DNA from: Desulfobacca acetoxidans
GTDB lineage: Bacteria > Desulfobacterota > Desulfobaccia > Desulfobaccales > 0-14-0-80-60-11
DNA length: 15,954 nt
Direction of reading: 5' to 3'
Assembly: GCA_022736495.1 (NCBI GenBank)
Contig: DZCR01000072.1
Span: forward strand, 1 to 15,954
Under the pieces are notes generated by a model that worked only from the letters and a program-made list of their open reading frames with translations, was not told the origin of the DNA and did no database searches. Each line of letters starts with the position of its first letter. Within the stretch, counting starts at the first letter, position 1. Positions 1 to 5,223 of this stretch are shown here, piece by piece. Made by a program: the position numbers and the translations under genes.

Positions 1-1
1 C

Positions 2-118
2 GAATCAGAAATGAGAATTGACCAAGCCGCGGCAGGTTTATGGGGGATTAGCGACAAGGAGTTGGAGGCAATACAGGAAACGCTTCAGGGGATGGGAGTC
101 AGCAATGCGGCGGATTAA
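2..118 (+). CDS. C-terminal fragment of an unknown protein (cut by window edge)
   Basis: The frame is open from the left edge and ends at a TAA at 116-118, giving at least 38 residues, ending GMGVSNAAD. The fragment is acidic and probably helical (LWGISDKELEAIQETL). An internal ATG at 11-13 has no visible Shine-Dalgarno sequence, so this is more likely the end of a longer gene than a complete small one. The next gene starts 26 bases downstream on the same strand with its own ribosome-binding site, so the two may be cotranscribed. I do not recognise the family. The frame could be spurious, since only 117 bases are visible. Confidence 0.45.
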   Translation, partial: ESEMRIDQAAAGLWGISDKELEAIQETLQGMGVSNAAD

Positions 119-144
119 TTCTTAGCCCCTACGCGAGGTTAGCC

Positions 145-534
145 ATGTCGAACATCATTGATATTGAAGGCCGGATTAAGCTGGAGCAGAAGAAGAAAAC
201 CAAAGTGGACCGGGCCAAGAAGATGGAGGCGGTGCGCAAGGTGGTGCAGTGTACCCGCTGCCTGGCCCGCTGCGCCAAGTGCGGCGTCCAGTTCGAGACC
301 CACGAAATGTACAAGCGCCAAAAAGGCCCCTACCGTTTCTGCCCATTTTGCCAGGAGGAGTACGAGGACTTTCGCCGGATTAAAGACGAGGGCGCAGAAA
401 GTCCCTTTTACTGGCACAACAAAGAGTGGCTGTCCGTCTGGCAGGCCTGGATAGATTTCCAGCAGGCCATGAAAGATTATGGCGAGTCCCAGGAATTCAT
501 CGACCTGGTGCGGGAGGTGGAGTGGGACCGGTGA
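145..534 (+). CDS. Small Cys-rich, zinc-ribbon-like hypothetical protein
   Basis: This 129-residue soluble protein has no signal peptide or membrane segment. Residues 8-32 are rich in Lys, Glu and Arg and look helical or coiled. Cysteines sit at 36, 39, 43, 46, 66 and 69. The pairs C43-x2-C46 and C66-x2-C69 (RFCPFC) are spaced like the two knuckles of a zinc ribbon, with C36-x2-C39 as an extra pair. The tail, residues 75-129, is acidic and Trp-rich (YWHNKEWLSVWQAW). The ATG at 145 is preceded by GAGG about 8 bases upstream, which supports this start. It may be cotranscribed with the partial gene to its left and converges on the small gene at 569-775. Zinc binding is inferred from cysteine spacing only; I cannot assign a function, and nucleic-acid or protein binding are both possible. 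Confidence 0.75.
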   Translation: MSNIIDIEGRIKLEQKKKTKVDRAKKMEAVRKVVQCTRCLARCAKCGVQFETHEMYKRQKGPYRFCPFCQEEYEDFRRIKDEGAESPFYWHNKEWLSVWQAWIDFQQAMKDYGESQEFIDLVREVEWDR

Positions 535-552
535 GCTTTTGCCCCCGGTCCC
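524..552. terminator. Hairpin between two convergent genes (possible bidirectional terminator)
   Basis: GGGACCGG (524-531) and CCGGTCCC (545-552) form an 8-bp GC-rich stem with a 13-base loop, spanning the stop codon of the plus-strand gene. Its position between convergent genes suits a bidirectional terminator, but neither side has a T-tract, so intrinsic termination would be weak. Confidence 0.35.
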
Positions 553-568
553 CAAACATGGAGTTGAA

Positions 569-775
569 CTAGCCTTCCGAGCCGACGCGATAGGTTTGCT
601 GGAGAAGCTCCATGGCAAAATTGAAAGCCTGCTCACGGTCCAGGGTGACTTCGGAATGACAGGATTTGTCCTCACCGCTGCAGGTGTAGAACACAATCTT
701 CACCGTACCCTCGGGGCGTTGCACCACGGCGATCTCCCCATCGGGTTCCAGGGTCTTATAGGTGCGATGTTTCAT
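569..775 (-). CDS. Small hypothetical protein (68 aa)
   Basis: I chose the ATG at 775 (MKHRTYKTLEPDGE...) because AAGGAGA lies about 10 bases upstream. An in-frame start at 832 would add 19 residues but lacks a ribosome-binding site and overlaps a likely promoter. The protein is soluble, with a predicted beta-rich first half (GEIAVVQRPEGTVKIVFYTC) followed by a helix (REQAFNFAMELLQQTY). Two cysteines, C32 and C39, lie in the connecting loop (YTCSGEDKSCH) and could form a disulfide or bind metal. It is convergent with the zinc-ribbon-like gene and divergent from mnmG. I recognise no family. Codon usage and a proper ribosome-binding site make it likely to be real. Confidence 0.6.
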   Translation of the reverse strand: MKHRTYKTLEPDGEIAVVQRPEGTVKIVFYTCSGEDKSCHSEVTLDREQAFNFAMELLQQTYRVGSEG

Positions 776-820
776 GTTATTGGGGTCTCCTTCTCGACTC
801 TTGGTAATCCTTGAAAGTTT

Positions 821-850
821 AGCATAAATCATCTGGCGGCATTAATTCAA
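821..850 (-). promoter_or_regulatory. Candidate sigma70 promoter for the 68-aa gene
   Basis: On the minus strand, TTGAAT (845-850) and TATGCT (821-826) are 18 bases apart. Each box matches 4 of 6 consensus bases. Transcription would start near 814, upstream of the ATG at 775 but inside the longer reading frame, which supports the shorter start. Confidence 0.35.
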
Positions 851-870
851 GCCTGAACTTCTTCACATGG

Positions 871-876
871 TAAAAT
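871..876 (+). promoter_or_regulatory. Candidate -10 element for mnmG
   Basis: TAAAAT matches 5 of 6 bases of the -10 consensus and lies about 70 bases before the mnmG ATG. Upstream -35 candidates are weak (TTCAAG at 846-851, 19-base spacer) and overlap the divergent promoter. The leader also holds a short CGCCC/GGGCG hairpin (893-906). Confidence 0.3.
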
Positions 877-945
877 AGCTATCAGCAAGGCTCGCCCCCG
901 AGGGCGGCGGCGCCACATTCTTAAGCTTCGTTGCGAATCACACTC

Positions 946-2850
946 ATGGCCTTTTATCCCAAAGAATATGATCTCATCGTCATCGGCGCCGGCCATGCGG
1001 GCTGCGAAGGCGCACTGGCTGCGGCCCGGATGGGGCTGAAAGTGTTGCTCTTCAACCTCAACCTGGACACCATGGCCCAGATGGCGTGCAACCCTGCGGT
1101 GGGCGGCCTGGCCAAGGGCCACCTGGTGAAGGAGATCGACGCCCTGGGCGGGGTAATGGGCTTTCTGGCGGATAAAACGGGCATCCAGTTTCGCACCCTT
1201 AATCTCTCCAGGGGGCCGGCGGTCCGGGGCACGCGCATCCAGTGCGACAAGCAGGCCTATCGCCTGGCCATGAAATCCCTGTTGGAACACGAGCCCAAGA
1301 TCGACCTGCGGGAAGCCATGGTGGAGCGGCTTCTGGTGGAGGACGGCCGGGTGGTGGGCGTGGTGGAAACCCTGGGGCTGACCTATAAAGCCCGGGCGAT
1401 CCTCATCACCACGGGCACCTTTTTAAATGGCCTCATTCATATCGGGGACTGCCGCATCCCGGCTGGCCGGGCCGGGGAGTTCGCGGCCGTTGGCCTCGCC
1501 GCCTGTTTAAAAGATCTGGGCTTTAAGATGGGGCGCTTAAAGACCGGCACGCCCCCGCGTCTTGCGGCCGGCAGCATTGATTTTGCCGGCATGGAGCGCC
1601 TCTGGGGCGACCCTAAGCCTCGCCCCTTTTCCTGGCGCACCGCGGACCTGCCCGCCGAGCAGGTGGCCTGCTTCGTCACCCACACCACCGCCGCCACCCA
1701 TCGGCTTATCCGGGACCACATCCACCTCTCCCCTCTGTACAGCGGGGTGATCAAGGGGGTGAGCGCCCGGTATTGCCCATCCCTCGAAGACAAGGTGATG
1801 CGTTTTGTGGACAAGCCCAGCCACCAGGTGACCCTGGAACCGGAGGGGCGGGACACTGCCGAGATTTATGCCAAAGGCCTGGGGAATTGCCTCCCCGCCG
1901 AGATCCAGTTGGCCCTGTTCCGCAGCGTCCCAGGACTGGAGGCGGCCGAGGTGATGCGCCCAGCCTATGCCATTGAGTATGACTACGTTGACCCCCTGGA
2001 GCTGAAGCCGACTTTGGAGACCAAGCGGATCAACGGCCTGTTTCTGGCGGGGCAGATCAACGGCACTTCCGGCTACGAGGAGGCCGCGGGCCAAGGCCTG
2101 TGGGCCGGGATCAACGCCGCCTGCCAGGTAATGGGGCGGCCGCCTTTTCTGCCGGACCGCTCCCAGGCCTACATGGCGGTGCTGGTGGACGACCTGGTGA
2201 CCAAGGGCACCCGGGAGCCTTACCGGCTCTTCACTTCCCGGGCGGAATACCGTTTGCTCCTCCGGGAAGACAACGCCGACGTCCGTCTTTTGGAATGGGG
2301 ATTCGAGTTGGGATTGGTGGCACCAGAGGCCCGGGAACGCTTCCGGGAAAAACAGCGCCTGATGCGGGACGAAGAGGCGCGTCTCGCGGGCCGCCGGGTC
2401 TTGCCCACGGCTTCAGTCAACCGGGAACTGGAAGCCCGAGGCACTGCGCCCCTCAAGGTTCCCACGCCCCTTTTGAGCCTGGTGAAGCGGCCCCAGCTGG
2501 ATCTCGCCACCCTCTATCGCCTGAGCGGCGAGGAACCTCAGGCGCCGCCGGCCGTGGTGGAGCAACTGGAAATCAAGCACAAGTATGACGGCTATATCAG
2601 ACGCCAGGAAGAGTCAGCCAAAAAATTCGGCCAGGGCGAGGGGAAAAGGATCCCGGCGGACTTTGATTATGACGGGGTGCCGGGGTTGTCGCTGGAAATC
2701 CGGGAAAAGTTGCGGCAGGTGCGGCCCCAATCCTTGGGCCAGGCAGGCCGTATCTCCGGGGTCACACCTGCGGCCCTGGCCGTGTTGATGGTGTATCTGA
2801 AGAGGAGAAGTTCAAGCAGGGGCTCGGAAGGAGGCCCATCGTCCGGATAA
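946..2850 (+). CDS. mnmG: tRNA uridine-5-carboxymethylaminomethyl modification enzyme MnmG (GidA)
   Basis: MnmG is the FAD-dependent partner of MnmE; together they install the (carboxymethyl)aminomethyl group on wobble U34 of certain tRNAs in the cytoplasm. The 634-residue protein matches the usual family length of about 620-640. It starts with a Rossmann FAD motif, [10 protein letters not shown] (12-21). Family signatures follow: [16 protein letters not shown] (82-97), ITTGTFLNG (154-162), [13 protein letters not shown] (271-283) and [14 protein letters not shown] (372-385). Near residue 546 is the C-terminal KYDGYIRRQ motif of the MnmE- and tRNA-binding domain. I chose the ATG at 946, which gives the typical [16 protein letters not shown] opening; no strong Shine-Dalgarno is visible for it or for the upstream TTG at 931. 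The tail is Ser/Gly-rich ([13 protein letters not shown]). Neither mnmE nor rsmG is adjacent in this window. Confidence 0.97.
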   Translation: MAFYPKEYDLIVIGAGHAGCEGALAAARMGLKVLLFNLNLDTMAQMACNPAVGGLAKGHLVKEIDALGGVMGFLADKTGIQFRTLNLSRGPAVRGTRIQCDKQAYRLAMKSLLEHEPKIDLREAMVERLLVEDGRVVGVVETLGLTYKARAILITTGTFLNGLIHIGDCRIPAGRAGEFAAVGLAACLKDLGFKMGRLKTGTPPRLAAGSIDFAGMERLWGDPKPRPFSWRTADLPAEQVACFVTHTTAATHRLIRDHIHLSPLYSGVIKGVSARYCPSLEDKVMRFVDKPSHQVTLEPEGRDTAEIYAKGLGNCLPAEIQLALFRSVPGLEAAEVMRPAYAIEYDYVDPLELKPTLETKRINGLFLAGQINGTSGYEEAAGQGLWAGINAACQVMGRPPFLPDRSQAYMAVLVDDLVTKGTREPYRLFTSRAEYRLLLREDNADVRLLEWGFELGLVAPEARERFREKQRLMRDEEARLAGRRVLPTASVNRELEARGTAPLKVPTPLLSLVKRPQLDLATLYRLSGEEPQAPPAVVEQLEIKHKYDGYIRRQEESAKKFGQGEGKRIPADFDYDGVPGLSLEIREKLRQVRPQSLGQAGRISGVTPAALAVLMVYLKRRSSSRGSEGGPSSG

Positions 2851-2862
2851 ACGCCAACTGCG

Positions 2863-2896
2863 AAAAAACGGTAGGGGCACAACATGCTGTGCCCCT
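2863..2896 (-). terminator. Terminator-like palindrome, also REP-type
   Basis: AGGGGCACA (2873-2881) pairs with TGTGCCCCT (2888-2896) around a 6-base loop. On the minus strand the stem is followed, after ACCG, by TTTTTT (2868-2863), so it can terminate the lipoprotein gene at 2995-3192. On the plus strand the stem is followed by seven A residues, so it is a poor terminator for mnmG, although its position between converging genes is typical. Confidence 0.6.
2873..2896. repeat. REP-like palindrome, copy 1
   Basis: This 24-base palindrome has a 9-bp stem and 6-base loop (acatgc). It has the same architecture and the same leading AGGGGC as the element at 9421-9444. Palindromes built on GTAGGGGC are, from general knowledge, dispersed intergenic repeats in some bacterial genomes. 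Family membership here is inferred from only two copies. Confidence 0.45.
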
Positions 2897-2994
2897 AAAA
2901 AAATCCCTTTGTTTTCCATAAGTGCTGCGAGCTCAACCCGACACCCGGAACCAGTACAAAAATGGCGGCGGATTCAGAAGGCGCAGAGGTTCGC

Positions 2995-3192
2995 TTAATT
3001 GTTGCCGGGCCCTATGGCCTTAAAAGCGCTGTCCGCAAAATAATTGTCGTCGACGGTGGCGCCGCACATCGCACAGGTATTGGCCAGGTTGACCATCGGA
3101 TCCGGGCTCTGAAACCGATTACTCGTGGTATCGGCGCAGCCTCCTAACCACAGGGCCGCCAGCACTGCCAAAATCAAGCAATTATCCTTCAT
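2995..3192 (-). CDS. Small lipoprotein with a CxxC motif
   Basis: This 65-residue protein is predicted to be an envelope lipoprotein. It has a short charged N-terminus, a hydrophobic stretch and the lipobox LGGC with Cys19 as the lipidation site. Mature residues 20-39 are polar and disordered-looking, followed by C40-A-M-C43-G, a CxxC that could bind metal or be redox active. The tail is short (DDNYFADSAFKAIGPGNN). GGAAGG lies 8 bases before the ATG at 3192, and a perfect 16-bp palindrome (3206-3221) sits just upstream of it. It is the last gene of the minus-strand envelope cluster, and a hairpin with a T-tract follows. Membrane choice is uncertain: Ala at +2 does not signal inner-membrane retention, so the outer membrane is likelier. 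Function unknown. Confidence 0.75.
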   Translation of the reverse strand: MKDNCLILAVLAALWLGGCADTTSNRFQSPDPMVNLANTCAMCGATVDDNYFADSAFKAIGPGNN

Positions 3193-3205
3193 ATCATTTT
3201 CCTTC

Positions 3206-3221
3206 CCGGAAGCGCTTCCGG
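3206..3221. promoter_or_regulatory. Perfect 16-bp palindrome upstream of a lipoprotein start
   Basis: CCGGAAGCGCTTCCGG is a perfect inverted repeat with no spacer. It lies between the glycine-zipper gene and the CxxC lipoprotein gene, touching the GGAAGG ribosome-binding site of the latter. It could be an operator or an RNA hairpin masking or exposing that site. No T-tract follows on either strand, so a terminator role is less likely. Confidence 0.4.
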
Positions 3222-3302
3222 CGTCATCATTGCCTGCGCCCTGCTTTGGCAGCCCTGCTGTGTTCCTCCAGCTGGCGGGGAAACCGAAATGCTTTTGCTG
3301 GA

Positions 3303-3536
3303 TTAATTGCCCCGAGACTTCTGGTACTGGTCGTAAAGATACCCGCCCAAAAGTCCTGCGCCCCCGCCAATGGCCGCGCCGGCCGCGGGAGAACCTGCGG
3401 CCCAGCCGATAAGGGCGCCGCCGCTGGCGCCGATGGCGCCGCCGGCCAACGTCCGCTCAGCGGTGGTGGTAGAATTGCCGGCACAGCCTCCCAAAGCCAA
3501 GGCCACTACCATCAACAGGATGACCGCCTTCTTCAT
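3303..3536 (-). CDS. Glycine-zipper lipoprotein, copy 1
   Basis: This 77-residue protein is predicted to be an outer-membrane or envelope lipoprotein. Its signal peptide ends in the lipobox LGGC (Cys18). A polar linker (NSTTTAERT) is followed by a long glycine-zipper region at about residues 31-65, with GGAIGASGGALIGW and GAAIGGGAGLLGGY. Such GxxxG arrays pack hairpin helices in membranes and occur in YMGG/Gly-zipper and SlyB-like lipoproteins. It ends in a charged YDQYQKSRGN. The start is fixed by GGGGGGAG just upstream of the ATG. It is a clear paralogue of the gene at 3724-3957, with the same length and domain order and near-identical LIGWAAG and the YDQY-KSRG tail. The 187-base gap and the candidate promoter before it suggest that it is transcribed separately from that copy. 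Specific function unknown. Confidence 0.85.
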   Translation of the reverse strand: MKKAVILLMVVALALGGCAGNSTTTAERTLAGGAIGASGGALIGWAAGSPAAGAAIGGGAGLLGGYLYDQYQKSRGN

Positions 3537-3575
3537 GGAATTCTCCCCCCTGTAGAGTTAATTCTGTTGAAGCAC

Positions 3576-3605
3576 AGGTTACCATCAGATTTCAAGAAGA
3601 GTCAA
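3576..3605 (-). promoter_or_regulatory. Candidate promoter for glycine-zipper lipoprotein copy 1
   Basis: On the minus strand TTGACT (3600-3605, 5 of 6 bases) is followed after 18 bases by TAACCT (3576-3581), which is preceded by an extended -10 TGG. The start of transcription would fall about 30 bases before the ATG at 3536. The -10 match is poor. Confidence 0.35.
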
Positions 3606-3624
3606 GTTTAGTGAAAGGATTCTT

Positions 3625-3636
3625 CCGGGATCCCGG
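3625..3636. repeat. 12-bp perfect palindrome in an intergenic gap
   Basis: CCGGGATCCCGG lies in the 187-base gap between the two glycine-zipper genes, upstream of the candidate promoter of copy 1. It may be an operator or part of an RNA hairpin. Nothing else supports a role. Confidence 0.3.
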
Positions 3637-3660
3637 CAGGGACCCCCTCTGATCTGGAAA

Positions 3661-3689
3661 GGGAAAAGGGGTGAGTCAAAAACCCCTTT
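3661..3689 (-). terminator. Candidate terminator after glycine-zipper copy 2
   Basis: On the minus strand AAAGGGG (3689-3683) pairs with CCCCTTT (3671-3665) around an 11-base loop and is followed by a pyrimidine run, TCCC and more T. It lies about 35 bases past the stop codon of the gene at 3724-3957. The stem is moderate and the T-tract interrupted. Confidence 0.4.
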
Positions 3690-3723
3690 ACCCCGATGTG
3701 ACCAGGAAGTACAGAAATTGGGT

Positions 3724-3957
3724 TCAGGGCCGACCCCGGGATTTTTCATACTGGTCGTAGGCATAGCCCCCCAAAGCCCCGGCCCCCGCACCAATGGCGG
3801 CGCCACAGGCCGGGCAGCCTGCAGCCCAGCCGATGAGGGCGCCGCCGCCGGCCCCGATGGCGCTGCCGCTCACCGTTCGCTGCGTGGTGGTAGAAAAGCC
3901 GGAACATCCCCCCAGCAAAAGCGCCGCAACCATGATCACAATAGCCGCTCGTTTCAT
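3724..3957 (-). CDS. Glycine-zipper lipoprotein, copy 2, with a CPAC motif
   Basis: This is the 77-residue paralogue of the gene at 3303-3536. The lipobox LGGC gives Cys18, then a STTTQRT linker and a glycine-zipper core (GSAIGAGGGALIGWAAG ... GAAIGAGAGALGGY, about 31-65), ending YDQYEKSRGRP. Unlike copy 1, which has SPAA, it carries C48-P-A-C51 in the turn between the two zipper halves, a thioredoxin-like CxxC. I chose the ATG at 3957 because AAGGGGGAAAG precedes it and because it gives a standard lipoprotein signal; a longer in-frame start at 4005 would bury the signal sequence. The start overlaps the stop of the upstream gene as ATGA, indicating translational coupling with the periplasmic protein genes at 3954-4720. 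Confidence 0.87.
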   Translation of the reverse strand: MKRAAIVIMVAALLLGGCSGFSTTTQRTVSGSAIGAGGGALIGWAAGCPACGAAIGAGAGALGGYAYDQYEKSRGRP

Positions 3958-4343
3958 TGCTTGTCTTTCCCCCTTGCAGATCCCGGCGGGCATATCTTGG
4001 TACACCGCCGCAAGACCACCTCAATCACGGGGGTGTCCAACTTGCCCGGGTTGTCCTTATAGAACGTATCAACTTCTTGAACGATCTGTCTCACGGTCCT
4101 GGACTTCAAGTCATCCACGAAGGCCCGGGAGACGCAGGCCGTCTTTTTCCCTTGGGTGGCGGCGGTCTCAAAATCGGCCAGATTACCCATACCGAAAATA
4201 TACCCGGCTTTGCCTTCCTCGGAAACCTGCTGCCAGTTGCGCCCAGTCCATAAAAAAGCCTGGCCGGATTCCGCTGCCGGGACGGATGGCGCCAGGCTGC
4301 CGATCAAAAGCCCCATCATGGCCAGGACGACCGCGGCTCTCAT
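3954..4343 (-). CDS. Periplasmic Cys-containing protein, copy 2 (possibly Rap1a-like fold)
   Basis: This 129-residue protein has a Sec signal peptide, probably cut after SVPAA at about residue 24. The mature part opens FLWTGRNWQQVS and continues GYIFGMGNLADFETAA, a central Cys (TACVS), a helix (TVRQIVQEVDTFYKDNP) and a C-terminal C-x3-C (RRCTKIC). The pattern of an aromatic-Gly helix, a mid Cys, a DVDxFYxxNPxKL helix and C-terminal Cys resembles, by eye, the small secreted Rap1a/Tai immunity family. That is a suggestion, not a confident hit. It is a paralogue of the gene immediately upstream, roughly half identical by eye. Its ATG shares a base with that gene's TAA stop (TAATG), with GGAG 8 bases upstream, and its own stop overlaps the next ATG. 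Three cysteines suggest a disulfide. Function unknown. Confidence 0.82.
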   Translation of the reverse strand: MRAAVVLAMMGLLIGSLAPSVPAAESGQAFLWTGRNWQQVSEEGKAGYIFGMGNLADFETAATQGKKTACVSRAFVDDLKSRTVRQIVQEVDTFYKDNPGKLDTPVIEVVLRRCTKICPPGSARGKDKQ

Positions 4344-4720
4344 TATTTCTTCTCCGCGGTCGGAGTCGAGCAGAGCTTGGTGCAGCGCTGCAGAATCACC
4401 GCGATCACCGGCATTGTCAACTTGGTAGGATTTTCTTGATAGAATTTATCAACATCGGCGATTACTTGGGAGATGGTTTTGGTGTTAAGTTCATCAACAA
4501 AGCCCTTGGAGATACAGGGGGCCGGTTTTTTGCCCGCCGCGGCGGTCTCGAAATCCGCCATGTTGCCGATGCCTTTGACGTAAGCCACCTTGATTTCGGT
4601 GCTCATGTCTTTCCATTGGGTGCCGTCCCACAGAAATCCTTTCTCGATGGCTAAGGCTGCCGTGGCCAGCGCGAAGAGGATCAGTAACGCCGAAATGCAC
4701 GCAATTCTCATTAGTTTCAT
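4343..4720 (-). CDS. Periplasmic Cys-containing protein, copy 1 (possibly Rap1a-like fold)
   Basis: This 125-residue exported protein starts at the ATG at 4720, preceded by AAGGAGG with a 7-base spacer; an upstream in-frame start at 4768 would spoil the signal peptide. The signal (ISALLILFALATAALA) is cut at about residue 24. The mature part contains FLWDGTQWKDMS, YVKGIGNMADFETAA, a central Cys (APCIS), the helix SQVIADVDKFYQENPTKL and a C-terminal RCTKLC. All three cysteines align with copy 2. The overall pattern resembles the Rap1a/Tai family of small periplasmic immunity-type proteins, but a profile search would be needed to settle it. It is the first of three tightly overlapping genes and lies 37 bases after the basic protein gene at 4758-5147, so it may share that transcript. 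Function unknown. Confidence 0.83.
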   Translation of the reverse strand: MKLMRIACISALLILFALATAALAIEKGFLWDGTQWKDMSTEIKVAYVKGIGNMADFETAAAGKKPAPCISKGFVDELNTKTISQVIADVDKFYQENPTKLTMPVIAVILQRCTKLCSTPTAEKK

Positions 4721-4757
4721 GGGCTTGCCTCCTTGACCAAAAAAAATGTGACCAGAC

Positions 4758-5147
4758 TCAGCCAACAACAGTACCGCGATGACGCGTGGCGCCGGTTTCA
4801 GGGTGTTTCTTCTGGTGGTTCTTCTGACCTTTTTTCTTGACCTCTTTAGGAGTCTTATGGGGGCTCTTGGTTTTCCCCGCAGCCTGTTTCGGAGCCTTTT
4901 TGCCGACTTTGGCCTTAGTTTTGGTCTTGGCCTTGGGTTTGGCCTTCCCCGTGTCGGCTGGCTTGGGGGCGGCCGGTTCTCGGGTCTCCGGCTGGGCCAG
5001 TGGCCTTGAGCCCTCCAGCATGGGCGGCACTGCCGGCGGCTCTACCTGTCGCTGAGCCCTGGCAGGCTGCAGACTGAAAAGAAATAAGCCGGCGACGGCC
5101 AGGGTGATGTATTTTTTCGTGGCGATTTTAGAAACCCTCCCCTGCAT
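4758..5147 (-). CDS. Secreted Lys-rich (histone H1-like) protein with an uncertain start
   Basis: The frame encodes a Sec signal peptide (KKYITLAVAGLFLFSLQPARA) and then a Pro/Ala-rich segment (VEPPAVPPMLEGSRPLAQPE). The rest is very basic and low-complexity (KAKPKAKTKTKAKVGKK, KEVKKKGQKNHQKKHPE), like a histone H1 tail. It is a paralogue of the gene upstream (5224-5511): the signal peptides align as KKYITLAVAGLFLFSLQ against KKLITLASVGVFLLSLQ. The only ATG (5147) lacks a Shine-Dalgarno. A strong one, GGGGAGGG (5142-5135), lies inside the frame, 8 bases before an ATC and 14 before an ACG (5120-5118) that aligns exactly with the paralogue's ATG. The true start may therefore be non-canonical, or the gene may be decaying. 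A polyanion-binding role (lipopolysaccharide, extracellular DNA) is speculation. Confidence 0.65.
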   Translation of the reverse strand: MQGRVSKIATKKYITLAVAGLFLFSLQPARAQRQVEPPAVPPMLEGSRPLAQPETREPAAPKPADTGKAKPKAKTKTKAKVGKKAPKQAAGKTKSPHKTPKEVKKKGQKNHQKKHPETGATRHRGTVVG

Positions 5148-5163
5148 GCTGGATGAAAGGCCC

Positions 5164-5204
5164 CGGTTCGGAGTTCGATCCCTCGGGGTGCAAACCCCGA
5201 ACCG
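5164..5204 (-). promoter_or_regulatory. Overlapping inverted repeats in the leader of the basic-protein gene
   Basis: CGGTTCGG (5164-5171) can pair with CCGAACCG (5197-5204), while CGGGGT (5184-5189) can pair with ACCCCG (5194-5199) around a GCAA loop on the plus strand. The two stems share bases 5197-5199, so they compete. The element lies between the two basic-protein genes, 17 bases before the downstream ATG. It could be an attenuator, a processing site or a leftover of an RNA gene. No T-tract follows on the minus strand. Confidence 0.4.
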
Positions 5205-5223
5205 ATGGGCGTGGATTGAAATT

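Noticed and set aside
2873..2903. Intrinsic terminator of mnmG on the plus strand
   Set aside because: The hairpin is strong, but the following run on the plus strand is A, not T. The T-tract lies on the minus strand, so I assign it to the lipoprotein gene.
3794..4654. A 286-codon plus-strand frame across the envelope cluster
   Set aside because: It overlaps three genes that have signal peptides, ribosome-binding sites and paralogues on the minus strand. Its composition (Arg/Pro/Ser-rich) is typical of a shadow frame.
5161..5211. A second tRNA gene or fragment
   Set aside because: Only a T-arm-like GAGTTCGATCC is present; there is no acceptor stem, D-arm or anticodon arm. It is kept only as an observation on the inverted repeats.
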